A DNA stretch of 32,756 nt, taken from NCBI GenBank assembly GCA_014879835.1, contig JACSRJ010000230.1, positions 1 to 32,756 on the forward strand, read 5' to 3'. The notes beneath the pieces are model-generated. The model saw only the letters and a program-made list of their open reading frames with translations. It did not search any database and was not told where the DNA came from. Source of the DNA: Anaerolinea sp. Lineage in GTDB: Bacteria; Chloroflexota; Anaerolineae; Aggregatilineales; UBA2796. The translations under genes were made by a program, and so were the position numbers. The first letter of the stretch is position 1; the number at the start of each line of letters is the position of its first letter. Shown here in pieces: positions 7,293 to 15,363 of the stretch.

Positions 7293-9890
7293 ATGCGTTT
7301 CGATTTCGCCTCATTTTTGATAGGGCTTGTGACGGCGGCAGCGATCGCTTATGTGCTGTACCGCCTGCGTGATCGCATTTCGGCTTTGCGCCGTTCTGTG
7401 GAAGCAACTGCGGGGCAAACCCGCGAGTTTGTGACCAACAGTGCTGAGTCCCGTTATTATGATCATGTGATCAAGAGCTTCAATGCACAGCACATCGCGG
7501 GCGAGGCCGCAAAGTTGACTGAAATCTACGTGGAACCTCGCTTTTTGCCCGCCCCCCTGCCCCAAGAGCCAAACGCCGAAAAGATCGGCAGCATCTTCCA
7601 TGTGATCCCGCTGGTTCATGAGTTTCCGGCATCATATGCCCCCTATAACCTTGAGACGCTAGGGGTGAATGATCTTCGCGCTGGGACGCGCCATTTAGCC
7701 CTCTTAGGGATGCCCGGCGCAGGACGCTCTACCGCCCTCGCGGTCATGGGTCTGGTTGCGGCAGGGGAGATCGATCTACCCGATATTAATGTGATGGAAG
7801 ATGAAAGTTTTGAAGCGGAACTGCAAAATCTGCCCCCGGCAGAGCGTGAACTGAAGATCAAAGCTCGGCGCGAGCTTCAGGAACGGGCCTTGCGCCAGCT
7901 TTCTACGGAGCAAGCACGCTCTGGCGACTCGCAGACTGCGGCCCTGCCAAAGTGGACTGAATTTTTGCCCATTTATGCTCATCTCAGTGATCTTGATCTA
8001 AGCACTGCGGCCCTGACAGGTACAACCGAAGCGGGCAAGGCCCGTCCGGTTGATCCGGCAGAACCCTTGGTGCGGGCATTGCAGCGTAATGCAGGCGGGG
8101 TAGTGTCCAGTACCCTGCCGAGAGTGATCTACTCACGCCTTACGGCGGGACGTGCGCTAGTAATGCTGGATGGTTTTGACGAGATTCCCAGCACCAAGCA
8201 GCATGAAGTGATAGGTTGGCTGCAAAAGTTCATTGAACTATATCAGGCAAGTTATATTGTGGTGGTCTCCGGGGTGCAGGGATACGATCCCCTTGTCAAC
8301 GTGGGCTTAACCCCTATCTATTTGCGCGCATGGCAAGATGAGGATTACGAAACGCTGGTGCAGCGCTGGGCTGCACAGTGGCCAGTAATTGGTAAGCAGG
8401 GACGCCGGGCTGCGCCCATGCCTGAAGAAAAAGTGGTGCGGCGAGCAGCTACCAACAACCGAGGGCGCATCCCACTTGATGTCACCCTCAAGACATGGGC
8501 TGCCTTTTCTGGCGACGAAAAAGAAGTGGGGCGACGCGGCTGGTATGATTTTTATGTGCGCCACCAGCAAGCCGAACAACGCCCCTTACTGGAAAAACTG
8601 GCAGCGCTAATCCTCGATCAAAATGGGACACCTGTCTCGCTGGAACAGATCAAGACCATGGTTACGGGGACGGTTACTGGCCCCGACGGCAAACCCACTG
8701 CCAATGTGGATGATCTGGTGAACAAACTCCTCCGCTCCTCGTTAGTGCGGGAACTTCCCGGCGGACAATACACCCTGATTCATCCAATGATTGGAGCCTT
8801 TCTCGCTTCCGAGACTCTCACCCCAGAGTCTCTGGTGAATGCGGCCAATCACCCCGGATGGGAGCCTACCTTGGCTTTTGCGGCCATCCGCTTGCCCTTT
8901 GACGCTGTGGCTCAGGCACGGGTGACTGCTGCACAGCAGGATTTGCTCTACGCCTCAGTATTCAGTCTTGTGTCCACCTTGCTTGATTCACCAAGCAATG
9001 CGGCATGGCGCGGGATCATCTTTAAGCAGTTGGGGGCGGCACTGCTCCAGCCCAGCCAATTCCCGGCTATCCGCGAGCTGGCCATGGCCGCGCTGGTCAC
9101 CTCACGCGATAAAGGCGTACTGTACATCCTCCGGGAAGGTCTCAAAGCGCCTATTCCAATCATCCGCCAATACTGCTGTGTCGGACTAGGGGCACTTGGT
9201 GAACCGGATGCGATCAAAGAACTGGCTCCTATGTTGGCCGATCCGGACCCCGATGTGCAGCTTTCAGCCGGGATGGCGCTTGCGGCCATCGGCACTGACG
9301 CTGCGCTCAACACCATGATGGATGGTTTACTTGCGGGCGATCCTCAACTGCGACGGGCTGTAGCCGAAGCACTGGCGGCCATCCCCGGCGTGGGACACGC
9401 TACCTTGCGTGATGCCCTCAACAGTTCGGAGCTGGATCTGCGGCGGGCAGCGGTCTATGGCTTGGCTCGAATCAAAGCGGGATGGGCGCTGGCGGCGCTC
9501 TACAAGACCCTCTTTGAGGATGGTGAATGGGTGGTGCGCAACGCTGCTGAAGACGCCTTTAAGGAGGCACAGCGCCCGGATCGCGGTGGCGTAAGTGTGC
9601 ATCCCAGCCCCGATCAACTTGAGTGGCTGGTGTCTTGGGCAGCTTCACGTGGGGAAGGGGTACCTGCTGGCCCCACGGGGCGACAAATGCTAGTGCGGGC
9701 CTTGCAGGAAGGCGATCCGGCAATGCGGGCCGCGGCCGCACGGGCGCTTGGCTCATTGGGACACCCATCGGCCCTCAAGGCGCTCTACAACGCCCTTCGA
9801 GATCGGGATGAGACGGTTCGTGCCGCAGTGTATGAAGCGCTTAGTATGCTTCAGCACCGCCACAATACCAAACTGCCTGCTGTCAGTTGA
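7293..9890 (+). CDS. Membrane-anchored NACHT-type STAND NTPase with HEAT repeats
   Basis: An 865-residue protein. It has one N-terminal transmembrane helix (about residues 5-22), then a basic juxtamembrane segment. The NTPase starts near residue 135. The P-loop reads GMPGAGRST, with Arg145 where Lys is normal. Walker B is RALVMLDGFDEIP (D293, E297), a good NACHT signature. A charged, probably coiled-coil insert lies between them (about 165-205). A winged-helix-like region ends near IHPMIGAFLASE. HEAT/PBS-type repeats run from about 600 to the end, for example GALGEPDAIKELAPMLADPD and LGSLGHPSALKALYNALRD. STAND proteins are signal-activated switches and scaffolds, in bacteria often linked to defence or cell death; the trigger here is unknown. 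The ATG at 7293 has AGGGGA upstream, better than the TTG at 7272. Confidence 0.87.
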   Translation: MRFDFASFLIGLVTAAAIAYVLYRLRDRISALRRSVEATAGQTREFVTNSAESRYYDHVIKSFNAQHIAGEAAKLTEIYVEPRFLPAPLPQEPNAEKIGSIFHVIPLVHEFPASYAPYNLETLGVNDLRAGTRHLALLGMPGAGRSTALAVMGLVAAGEIDLPDINVMEDESFEAELQNLPPAERELKIKARRELQERALRQLSTEQARSGDSQTAALPKWTEFLPIYAHLSDLDLSTAALTGTTEAGKARPVDPAEPLVRALQRNAGGVVSSTLPRVIYSRLTAGRALVMLDGFDEIPSTKQHEVIGWLQKFIELYQASYIVVVSGVQGYDPLVNVGLTPIYLRAWQDEDYETLVQRWAAQWPVIGKQGRRAAPMPEEKVVRRAATNNRGRIPLDVTLKTWAAFSGDEKEVGRRGWYDFYVRHQQAEQRPLLEKLAALILDQNGTPVSLEQIKTMVTGTVTGPDGKPTANVDDLVNKLLRSSLVRELPGGQYTLIHPMIGAFLASETLTPESLVNAANHPGWEPTLAFAAIRLPFDAVAQARVTAAQQDLLYASVFSLVSTLLDSPSNAAWRGIIFKQLGAALLQPSQFPAIRELAMAALVTSRDKGVLYILREGLKAPIPIIRQYCCVGLGALGEPDAIKELAPMLADPDPDVQLSAGMALAAIGTDAALNTMMDGLLAGDPQLRRAVAEALAAIPGVGHATLRDALNSSELDLRRAAVYGLARIKAGWALAALYKTLFEDGEWVVRNAAEDAFKEAQRPDRGGVSVHPSPDQLEWLVSWAASRGEGVPAGPTGRQMLVRALQEGDPAMRAAAARALGSLGHPSALKALYNALRDRDETVRAAVYEALSMLQHRHNTKLPAVS

Positions 9891-9954
9891 TCCTTTCTGG
9901 GCAACTGTTGAGAGGAACAGGGATTCAATACTTCTCAGGGAGAAACTTTAACCT

Positions 9955-10461
9955 ATGAGCGCACCATCAGGACCAGCACAGATCAATCTGGATGTGACCA
10001 TTCTGACCAATCTGTTTCAGTTTAAGGGCAAATTACCGATCATGGGAGTGTTCCAGACCTTCGTCAACGACGATCAGCGACCCACATTTACTTTGAACGA
10101 CTTTGACGCTTTGGGGGTCAACGCGAACAATCCGGCAGCGCACCTCAAACAGGCAGAAATGTTCATCAGCAAGCGTATATGCCAGATCATTGCGGTGAGT
10201 AATGTGCCTCAGGGTGGGTTGCAGTTGATGTCCCGCAGTGAGTCGCTGGCCATGTATACCCAGAACTATTCGATCATTGGCAAGTTTCATCTGGGCCCGG
10301 ATGCGCGTCTCAACGACTTTGCGGAGGTATCCCTGTCACAGTTCATCATCGCCAGTGAGGTGCGCATCTTCCCTCTGTTTGACGCCCGCCCCGGTGTGAT
10401 TGATGCCTCCCCGATTGCGCTCATTCACAAGACTGCGATTCTGGGGTATCACAAATTCTAG
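9955..10461 (+). CDS. Small protein of unknown function with an apparent internal duplication
   Basis: A 168-residue soluble protein with no signal peptide. The first half has INLDVTILTNLFQFKGKLP, a central variable part, then EMFISKRICQIIAVSN. The second half has SLAMYTQNYSIIGKFHLGP, RLNDF, then PIALIHKTAILGYHKF. The two halves match in pattern: a strand ending in a hydrophobic-Gly turn, later a strand with Ile-x-Lys and a short hydrophobic run. This suggests two copies of a small beta domain. I recognise a loose resemblance to small Chloroflexota DUF proteins but cannot name it. It follows the NACHT gene by 64 bp in the same direction, so it may be co-transcribed with it. AGGGAG lies about 13 nt before the ATG. 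Confidence 0.75.
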   Translation: MSAPSGPAQINLDVTILTNLFQFKGKLPIMGVFQTFVNDDQRPTFTLNDFDALGVNANNPAAHLKQAEMFISKRICQIIAVSNVPQGGLQLMSRSESLAMYTQNYSIIGKFHLGPDARLNDFAEVSLSQFIIASEVRIFPLFDARPGVIDASPIALIHKTAILGYHKF

Positions 10462-10777
10462 AGGTACTCAAAGCGTTTGAGACTTTTGATGAGGGCGAAG
10501 ACGGCACAGGCGCAAAACGTGCAGGTTGATCCACCTTGCGCAAGGTGGGGGATGGACTTATCGCCGGGATTGGGGTTGGCATGGGGGTGCGGGCTGCGGC
10601 AGTGCTAGTCAGAGCCCGCAGGGTGTTCTGCGGGTTGAACACCTCAGAATCAATGTTGATCGAGAGCGCCAAACAGATGAACAGGAAGATCAACAGCGCG
10701 GCCAACCCGGTGAGGCGTTCGGGAGGAATACGCGGGCGCTCCGGCGAGGGAGGGGTAAAATCACTTGGAGCGTACAC
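10421..10777 (-). CDS. Small single-TM protein with proline-rich tails, function unknown
   Basis: A 118-residue product if it starts at the GTG at 10777, which has AGGTGA about 8 nt upstream; a longer GTG start at 10819 is possible. It starts with a proline-rich segment (PSDFTPPSPERPRIPPERLT). One transmembrane helix follows, LAALLIFLFICLALSI, then a tail rich in Pro, Thr and Ser. Its 3' end overlaps the end of the convergent gene at 9955-10461 by 41 bp. Two plus-strand frames cross the same DNA but look unlike proteins. The hydrophobic helix and start signal favour a real gene, but coding is not certain. It could act as a membrane partner of the neighbouring NACHT protein; this is a guess from position. 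Confidence 0.5.
   Translation of the reverse strand: MYAPSDFTPPSPERPRIPPERLTGLAALLIFLFICLALSINIDSEVFNPQNTLRALTSTAAARTPMPTPIPAISPSPTLRKVDQPARFAPVPSSPSSKVSNALSTSRICDTPESQSCE
10467..10486 (+). terminator. Short hairpin with T-run after the gene at 9955
   Basis: CTCAAA (10467-10472) and TTTGAG (10476-10481) form a perfect 6-bp stem with a 3-nt loop, followed by ACTTTT. It starts 6 nt after the stop codon. It is A/T-rich, so a weak terminator at best. Confidence 0.4.
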
Positions 10778-10890
10778 AGTTTCACCTGAAACCCTTCTTG
10801 TGTGAGTGTTTTCAAGCACATTGTACCAGTTCTGGGTGAGATTTCCCGCTTCTATCCAACGTTTAATCAGGGATAAAAACCATAAAACCT

Positions 10891-11676
10891 ATGCTCCGCT
10901 TCATTCATCTTTCAGATACCCACATCGGGCAGACCCCGGATTTTGCCAACTATGGGCATAACAGCCTCAAGAATCTGGAACACTTGATCAGCCATTTGAA
11001 CGCACTTCCTTTTCCCATTGACTTTGTGTTGCATACTGGTGATGTGGTTGAGGATCGAAGCGAACAGGCTTATCGACTTGCTCAGCCTGCACTGGCCAAA
11101 CTTAAATACCCAATCTACTATGTGGCTGGCAACCACGATGATCCGGCGCACATTCAGCGGGTGCTGTTGGCCAAAACCCCGGATCGGGATCGTTTTGATT
11201 ATCAGTTCAGCCACAAAGGGGTGGCGTTTGCAGTCTTTGATTCTCGCGGTCCTCACGACCCAGCTGGCGCACTTACCGAAGATCAACTGTCCACCCTGCG
11301 CGATCTGTGCCAGCCGATAGGCGCACCGCTGGTGATCATCCTCCATCACCCCCCGGCTGCGCTTGACTGCCGCTGGCTTGATGAAGGCTGGACGATCCCT
11401 CATATGCTCCTTGAGAACCGCGATGCCTTTATGGATGCAATCCTGCCAGCGCGGGATCGGCTGCGAGGGGTGTTTTTTGGGCACGTTCACCGGGCTTATC
11501 AAGTCTTTCGACAGGGGGTACTGTTCAGCGCGGCCCCTTCAACCTTTGGACAGCTTCTGAGTTTTCCCGAACAGCCCATGCCTGCGGTCACTCCGGAAGA
11601 ACCGGCCGGGTACAATCTGGTGACCATCAATGGCGATCAAACCACTATCCGCCAACACTATTTAGGCAGACCATAG
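10891..11676 (+). CDS. Calcineurin-type metallophosphoesterase (CpdA/Icc-like)
   Basis: A 261-residue cytosolic protein with a complete set of metal ligands of the class III phosphodiesterase fold: LSDTH (D9, H11), TGD (D51), AGNHD (N81, H82), LHHPP (H152/H153) and FFGHVH (H198, H200). The closest well-known type is the cAMP phosphodiesterase CpdA/Icc, but related enzymes act on other nucleotides or phospholipids, so the substrate is open. The gene follows a 429-bp stretch occupied by the opposite-strand ORF. No strong ribosome-binding site is visible; CATAAA lies just upstream of the ATG. Its stop is 12 bp before the next gene, so it is the first gene of an operon with the HEAT/Yip1-like protein and asnB. 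Confidence 0.88.
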   Translation: MLRFIHLSDTHIGQTPDFANYGHNSLKNLEHLISHLNALPFPIDFVLHTGDVVEDRSEQAYRLAQPALAKLKYPIYYVAGNHDDPAHIQRVLLAKTPDRDRFDYQFSHKGVAFAVFDSRGPHDPAGALTEDQLSTLRDLCQPIGAPLVIILHHPPAALDCRWLDEGWTIPHMLLENRDAFMDAILPARDRLRGVFFGHVHRAYQVFRQGVLFSAAPSTFGQLLSFPEQPMPAVTPEEPAGYNLVTINGDQTTIRQHYLGRP

Positions 11677-11688
11677 GAGGGAAAGCGG

Positions 11689-13188
11689 ATGTTAGAGCAG
11701 TACCTCGAGCAGCTAAACAGTCCTGATGCCGCGAAACGGCGCGAAGCGGTGATCTGGATCGGCAGAAACGGCGATCCCCGTGCCCTCAAACATCTGGCCG
11801 TGGTCTTCAAAAACGATCCCGATCCAGCGATCCGGGAATTGGCCGGAAAGGCCGGGCGTCATATTCAGAATCTTCAAAAACAAGCCTCCGCAAACAGCGG
11901 CGGGAATGTGCCGCCTAGTCAACCCATTGTCCCGCCTTCCCCTCCCATGCCCGAAGATGATTACGAGGAGTCGGAACCCGATTCCTCCTACGCAGAACCA
12001 GAGCCAGAATCGCGGCTGCCGGACATCCTTCGGGCGTACACCAAACCCGAAAGCCGTCCTTCCGGATCAGGCGGGGATGAAAATCCGAACCGGATGCCGG
12101 ACATTTTGGCTGCTTACACCAAACCCGCTGCGCCATCAGGGTCAGCCGTTCAGCCCGCAACAGGGCCGAGGGCAGCGCCCGCCGAAGTGCCCAAAGCACG
12201 CGGGATCAGCGAGGCCAAGCGTAATCAAGCCCGGGCCCGGCTCAACAGCGCCTTTAACTACAAGACCAATGGCGATGATAATAATGCCCTTGCGGACTTA
12301 GCCATGGCCGTCAAACTCGATCCCTCACTGGCGGAGAATCAGGGGGCCCAGAATTTGGCGGTGTCCTTGGTGGGTGGTACCACCAAGGATGCCATCAAAC
12401 TGGTCATCCAAAAAAGCCAAGAGGTGGGCGCGATCAAAAAGCGCGGCCCCGCCTATGACAGCGAAATCTGGGACATGGTGATCTCGCTGGTGGTGCTGTT
12501 TGGGGTGATCGCTCTGTTTAGTGTGGCCCTGTTTTATGGTCTGATCATCGTCTCTGGGGCGCTCGCCCCGATGCTGTTGAGAGGGCGTGCAAGCGACATG
12601 AGCGAGTTCTCCCGTTTGTTTGTGGAGATTCCCCTCAAAGACGTGATCGGACCCATTTTCCGGCTGGCTGCGCTCACTGTGGGATCAACGTTCTTCCAGA
12701 TGGTGGTCACCTATGGGGTGGGCACCATGATGATGGGTGGTACCGGCTCCTTTGTGCGTTATCTTCGGGTGATGATGAACGTGATCAGCCTCACCTATAT
12801 CGTGATCAGTGTTGGTTTTGGGTTGATGATTGCCGCTGCCGTTTCCGGTTCTCGAACCCAGTTTGAGACTCTCGGTGGGATCGGCGCACTGACCATTGTA
12901 GGCGGGTTGCTGGGCGGCTTGATCCTTCAGTCGTGGTTGACCGCCCGCATTCACGAGTTCAGCATCTTTAAGGGTTTTGGATCGGTCATGGTTGGCTCAA
13001 GCCTTTCGGGATTCATCGCTGGGGCCTTGGGCATGTTCAACGTCAATGATCCGGACGAGATACAGATCAACTTGATGGCCTCGATCCCCTTCTGGCACTG
13101 GCTTCGGGCGCGGCGATTTAGGACAAAAACCCAAGCTCCATCATGGGACTCGCTGACCGTGCCTCAGAGCACCATTGAGAATCCCTGA
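11689..13188 (+). CDS. HEAT-repeat / linker / Yip1-like membrane protein
   Basis: A 499-residue protein with three parts. Residues 1-65 form one or two HEAT repeats (SPDAAKRREAVIWIGRNGDP, then NDPDPAIRELAGKAG). Residues 66-170 are a disordered acidic and proline-rich linker with a twofold motif, RLPDILRAYTKP and RMPDILAAYTKP (about 109-120 and 135-146). Residues 175-240 look like a TPR-type helical pair (AFNYKTNGDDNNALADLAMA, VKLDPSLAENQ). From about 260, five hydrophobic helices resemble a Yip1 domain. AGGAGG stands 6 nt before the ATG. Its TGA overlaps the asnB ATG as TGATG. A membrane scaffold role is likely from the layout, but its partners are unknown. Confidence 0.8.
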   Translation: MLEQYLEQLNSPDAAKRREAVIWIGRNGDPRALKHLAVVFKNDPDPAIRELAGKAGRHIQNLQKQASANSGGNVPPSQPIVPPSPPMPEDDYEESEPDSSYAEPEPESRLPDILRAYTKPESRPSGSGGDENPNRMPDILAAYTKPAAPSGSAVQPATGPRAAPAEVPKARGISEAKRNQARARLNSAFNYKTNGDDNNALADLAMAVKLDPSLAENQGAQNLAVSLVGGTTKDAIKLVIQKSQEVGAIKKRGPAYDSEIWDMVISLVVLFGVIALFSVALFYGLIIVSGALAPMLLRGRASDMSEFSRLFVEIPLKDVIGPIFRLAALTVGSTFFQMVVTYGVGTMMMGGTGSFVRYLRVMMNVISLTYIVISVGFGLMIAAAVSGSRTQFETLGGIGALTIVGGLLGGLILQSWLTARIHEFSIFKGFGSVMVGSSLSGFIAGALGMFNVNDPDEIQINLMASIPFWHWLRARRFRTKTQAPSWDSLTVPQSTIENP

Positions 13189-15104
13189 TGTGCGGCATTG
13201 TGGGGGCATTTGACCTGAGCGGCGGGGTCCAGATGGACCCAACCCGCATCCGCGCTATGACCGAAGCAATCCGTCACCGAGGGCCTGATGGTGACGGATT
13301 TTATGTGTCTGGGCCCTTGGGGATGGGGATGCGCCGTCTTAGCATCATCGATGTGGCGGGCGGGGATCAACCTATCGGTAATGAAGACGACACGATCCAG
13401 ATCGTCTTTAATGGCGAAATCTACAACTATCTAGAACTACAAAGCCTGCTTCGGGCGCGGGGACACCGTCTCGCCACCCGTTCCGACACCGAGACCATCG
13501 TGCATCTGTACGAAGATCACGGGTTGTCAGTGTTTGAACATCTGCGCGGGATGTACGCTTTTGCCTTGTGGGATTCCCGTGAGCAGCGCCTCACTCTGGC
13601 CATTGATCACATCGGCATAAAACCTCTGTATGTGTGTCAAGTGGGCACGATCCTGCTCTTTGCCAGCGAGATCAAAGCCCTCTTTGCATATGGCCCGGAA
13701 GTCCCCCGCGAACTCAATCCGGCGGCCCTTGATACTTACCTCACCTTTGGATTCATGGTAGGGCCAGAGACGCCTTTTAAGGGCATCCGTCGGCTAGACC
13801 CCGGTACAGCGCTGGTGGCCGAAAAAGGCACAGTGCGCACCATTCAACACTGGCGCATGGAATACCCCCATTGGGTGGGCAAGGTCGATGAAACCCTGAT
13901 CGTGGAGCAGGTGCGCGAAACCCTTCGAGAGGCGGTGAAGATTCACCTTCGCAGTGATGTGCCTTTGGGTTTGTTTTTGAGCGGCGGGGTTGATTCGGCG
14001 AGTCTATTGGCCCTCATGGACACCTTCACCCCCGGCAAGATCAACACCTATACCGTTGGCTACAGTGATGGTGATCATCCCGATAATGAACTGGAAGCAG
14101 CCCGTCACTCCGCGCAGGTATTCGGCAGCAGTCACCATGAACTGCGTCTTGATGCGGCTCAATGGTGGGAATACGCGGCTCAGTATGCCTATGCCCACGA
14201 TGAACCCAACGCCAACCCTTCAGCGGTTTCGCTTCTGGCGCTCTCCAAACTAACCGCTCAGACGGTGAAGGTGGTGCTGAACGGTATCGGCAGCGACGAA
14301 ATTTTCGCGGGTTATCCCGTTCATCGGGAACTGCCTAAGGCGATGGATCAGGCCAAAACTCTCCGGCGCATTCTGCCGCAAGTGGTGCGGCGCGGTGGGC
14401 GTTGGAGTGCGGAGCAGCTTGAGCGAACCTATCCCCTCATGCGGCGCTTTCGAGGGGTCGGGGCGATCCCTAACCTGCTGCCCTCACGCTATCATCTGCT
14501 GGATGATGAGGACGTTCATCTGTGGCGGACGATGGCCTTTGATGGCACGGTCTTTTCCGACGGACTGCGCCAAAGCCTGTTGCAGTCGAACGCTCAGGGG
14601 GCGGCCCAACGGGCCTTCATGCGCCTCTTGGACAGCGCGCCCACGCGCAGCCCCGCCAACCTGATCCACTATCTCAAAATGTACCTGTGGCTGCCCGGCA
14701 ACGGACTGCTCTCCGCCGATAAAGTCTCGATGGCCTATTCTCTTGAAGGTCGGGTACCCTACTTTGACCGTCACTTGATGAGTCTATGCGCCTCCATCCC
14801 AGCAGAAGTGCGCCTAAAGGAGAATAAGTATCTGCTGCGTGCTTCTATGGAGGCGATCCTGCCCCCAGTCATCCGGGATCGCCCCAAAAAGCCTTTTGGT
14901 ACACCCATCCGAACATGGTTTGAAGGGGTGCTTCAGCCCCAACTCAAAGCGATTCTGTACGATCCCTCGGCAGCCCGTCCCTACTTTGAGCGCAAGACCT
15001 ACCTTAAGCTGATCGATGGGCATTTCAGCGGGCGCACCTCACAAACTGAACTGATCTGGCGGTTGGCTCACCTTGAGATGTGGCATCGGGCCTTCTGGGG
15101 GTAG
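13188..15104 (+). CDS. asnB: Asparagine synthase, glutamine-hydrolysing
   Basis: A 638-residue class II amidotransferase that makes asparagine, or amidates a related carboxylate, using glutamine and ATP. Cys2 (MCGIVGAF) is the N-terminal nucleophile. The glutaminase half also has RHRGPDGDGFY, VFNGEIYNY and RSDTETIVHLYEDHG. The synthetase half has the pyrophosphate loop LFLSGGVDSASLL (about 262-274), NGIGSDEIFAGY, SMAYSLEGRVPYFD and KKPFGTPIRTWF. All usual active-site blocks are present. The ATG overlaps the upstream stop as TGATG, so translation is coupled to the HEAT/Yip1-like membrane protein. Members of this family also serve in envelope polysaccharide or peptide modification, so simple asparagine supply is not the only option. 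Confidence 0.92.
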   Translation: MCGIVGAFDLSGGVQMDPTRIRAMTEAIRHRGPDGDGFYVSGPLGMGMRRLSIIDVAGGDQPIGNEDDTIQIVFNGEIYNYLELQSLLRARGHRLATRSDTETIVHLYEDHGLSVFEHLRGMYAFALWDSREQRLTLAIDHIGIKPLYVCQVGTILLFASEIKALFAYGPEVPRELNPAALDTYLTFGFMVGPETPFKGIRRLDPGTALVAEKGTVRTIQHWRMEYPHWVGKVDETLIVEQVRETLREAVKIHLRSDVPLGLFLSGGVDSASLLALMDTFTPGKINTYTVGYSDGDHPDNELEAARHSAQVFGSSHHELRLDAAQWWEYAAQYAYAHDEPNANPSAVSLLALSKLTAQTVKVVLNGIGSDEIFAGYPVHRELPKAMDQAKTLRRILPQVVRRGGRWSAEQLERTYPLMRRFRGVGAIPNLLPSRYHLLDDEDVHLWRTMAFDGTVFSDGLRQSLLQSNAQGAAQRAFMRLLDSAPTRSPANLIHYLKMYLWLPGNGLLSADKVSMAYSLEGRVPYFDRHLMSLCASIPAEVRLKENKYLLRASMEAILPPVIRDRPKKPFGTPIRTWFEGVLQPQLKAILYDPSAARPYFERKTYLKLIDGHFSGRTSQTELIWRLAHLEMWHRAFWG

Positions 15105-15106
15105 TC

Positions 15107-15154
15107 CTCATCCCTCTCACCCGACCGCCAAGTACGGCTAGGAGAGGGGGGAAG
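15107..15154. repeat. Dispersed intergenic repeat, copy 1
   Basis: It begins CTCATCCCTCTCACCCGACCG and ends AGGAGAGGGGGGAAG. The ends pair as CCCTCTC (15112-15118) with GAGAGGG (15142-15148). It starts 2 bp after the asnB stop. Both ends resemble the element at 22686. There is no T-run, so it is a poor terminator by itself. Confidence 0.55.
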
Positions 15155-15363
15155 CCGCCCGGTTGACACTAAAACTGAAAGAATAAATTGACCGCAACTC
15201 CGCCCCATAGTCAGTTCTATAAAAGGGCGCTTCCAAACTGGATGCAGGTGCTCTCGCCTCCCTTGCTGGGGGGATTATAGGGGTAGAAACCGCACTCAAT
15301 ACAAGTAGGGAGCACTGGCTTTTGTGCCTGTGCCGCACGGGTACCACATGCCCCCTTCGAGGC

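Noticed and set aside
7334-7350. A GCGATCGC octamer, as in cyanobacterial HIP1
   Set aside because: I saw only an isolated example; the excess in the window is of GATC in many contexts, not of the octamer.
10526-10805. Two overlapping plus-strand frames opposite the small TM protein
   Set aside because: Their products are Arg/Gly/Gln-rich without pattern, and no ribosome-binding site fits; the minus-strand frame has a clear helix.
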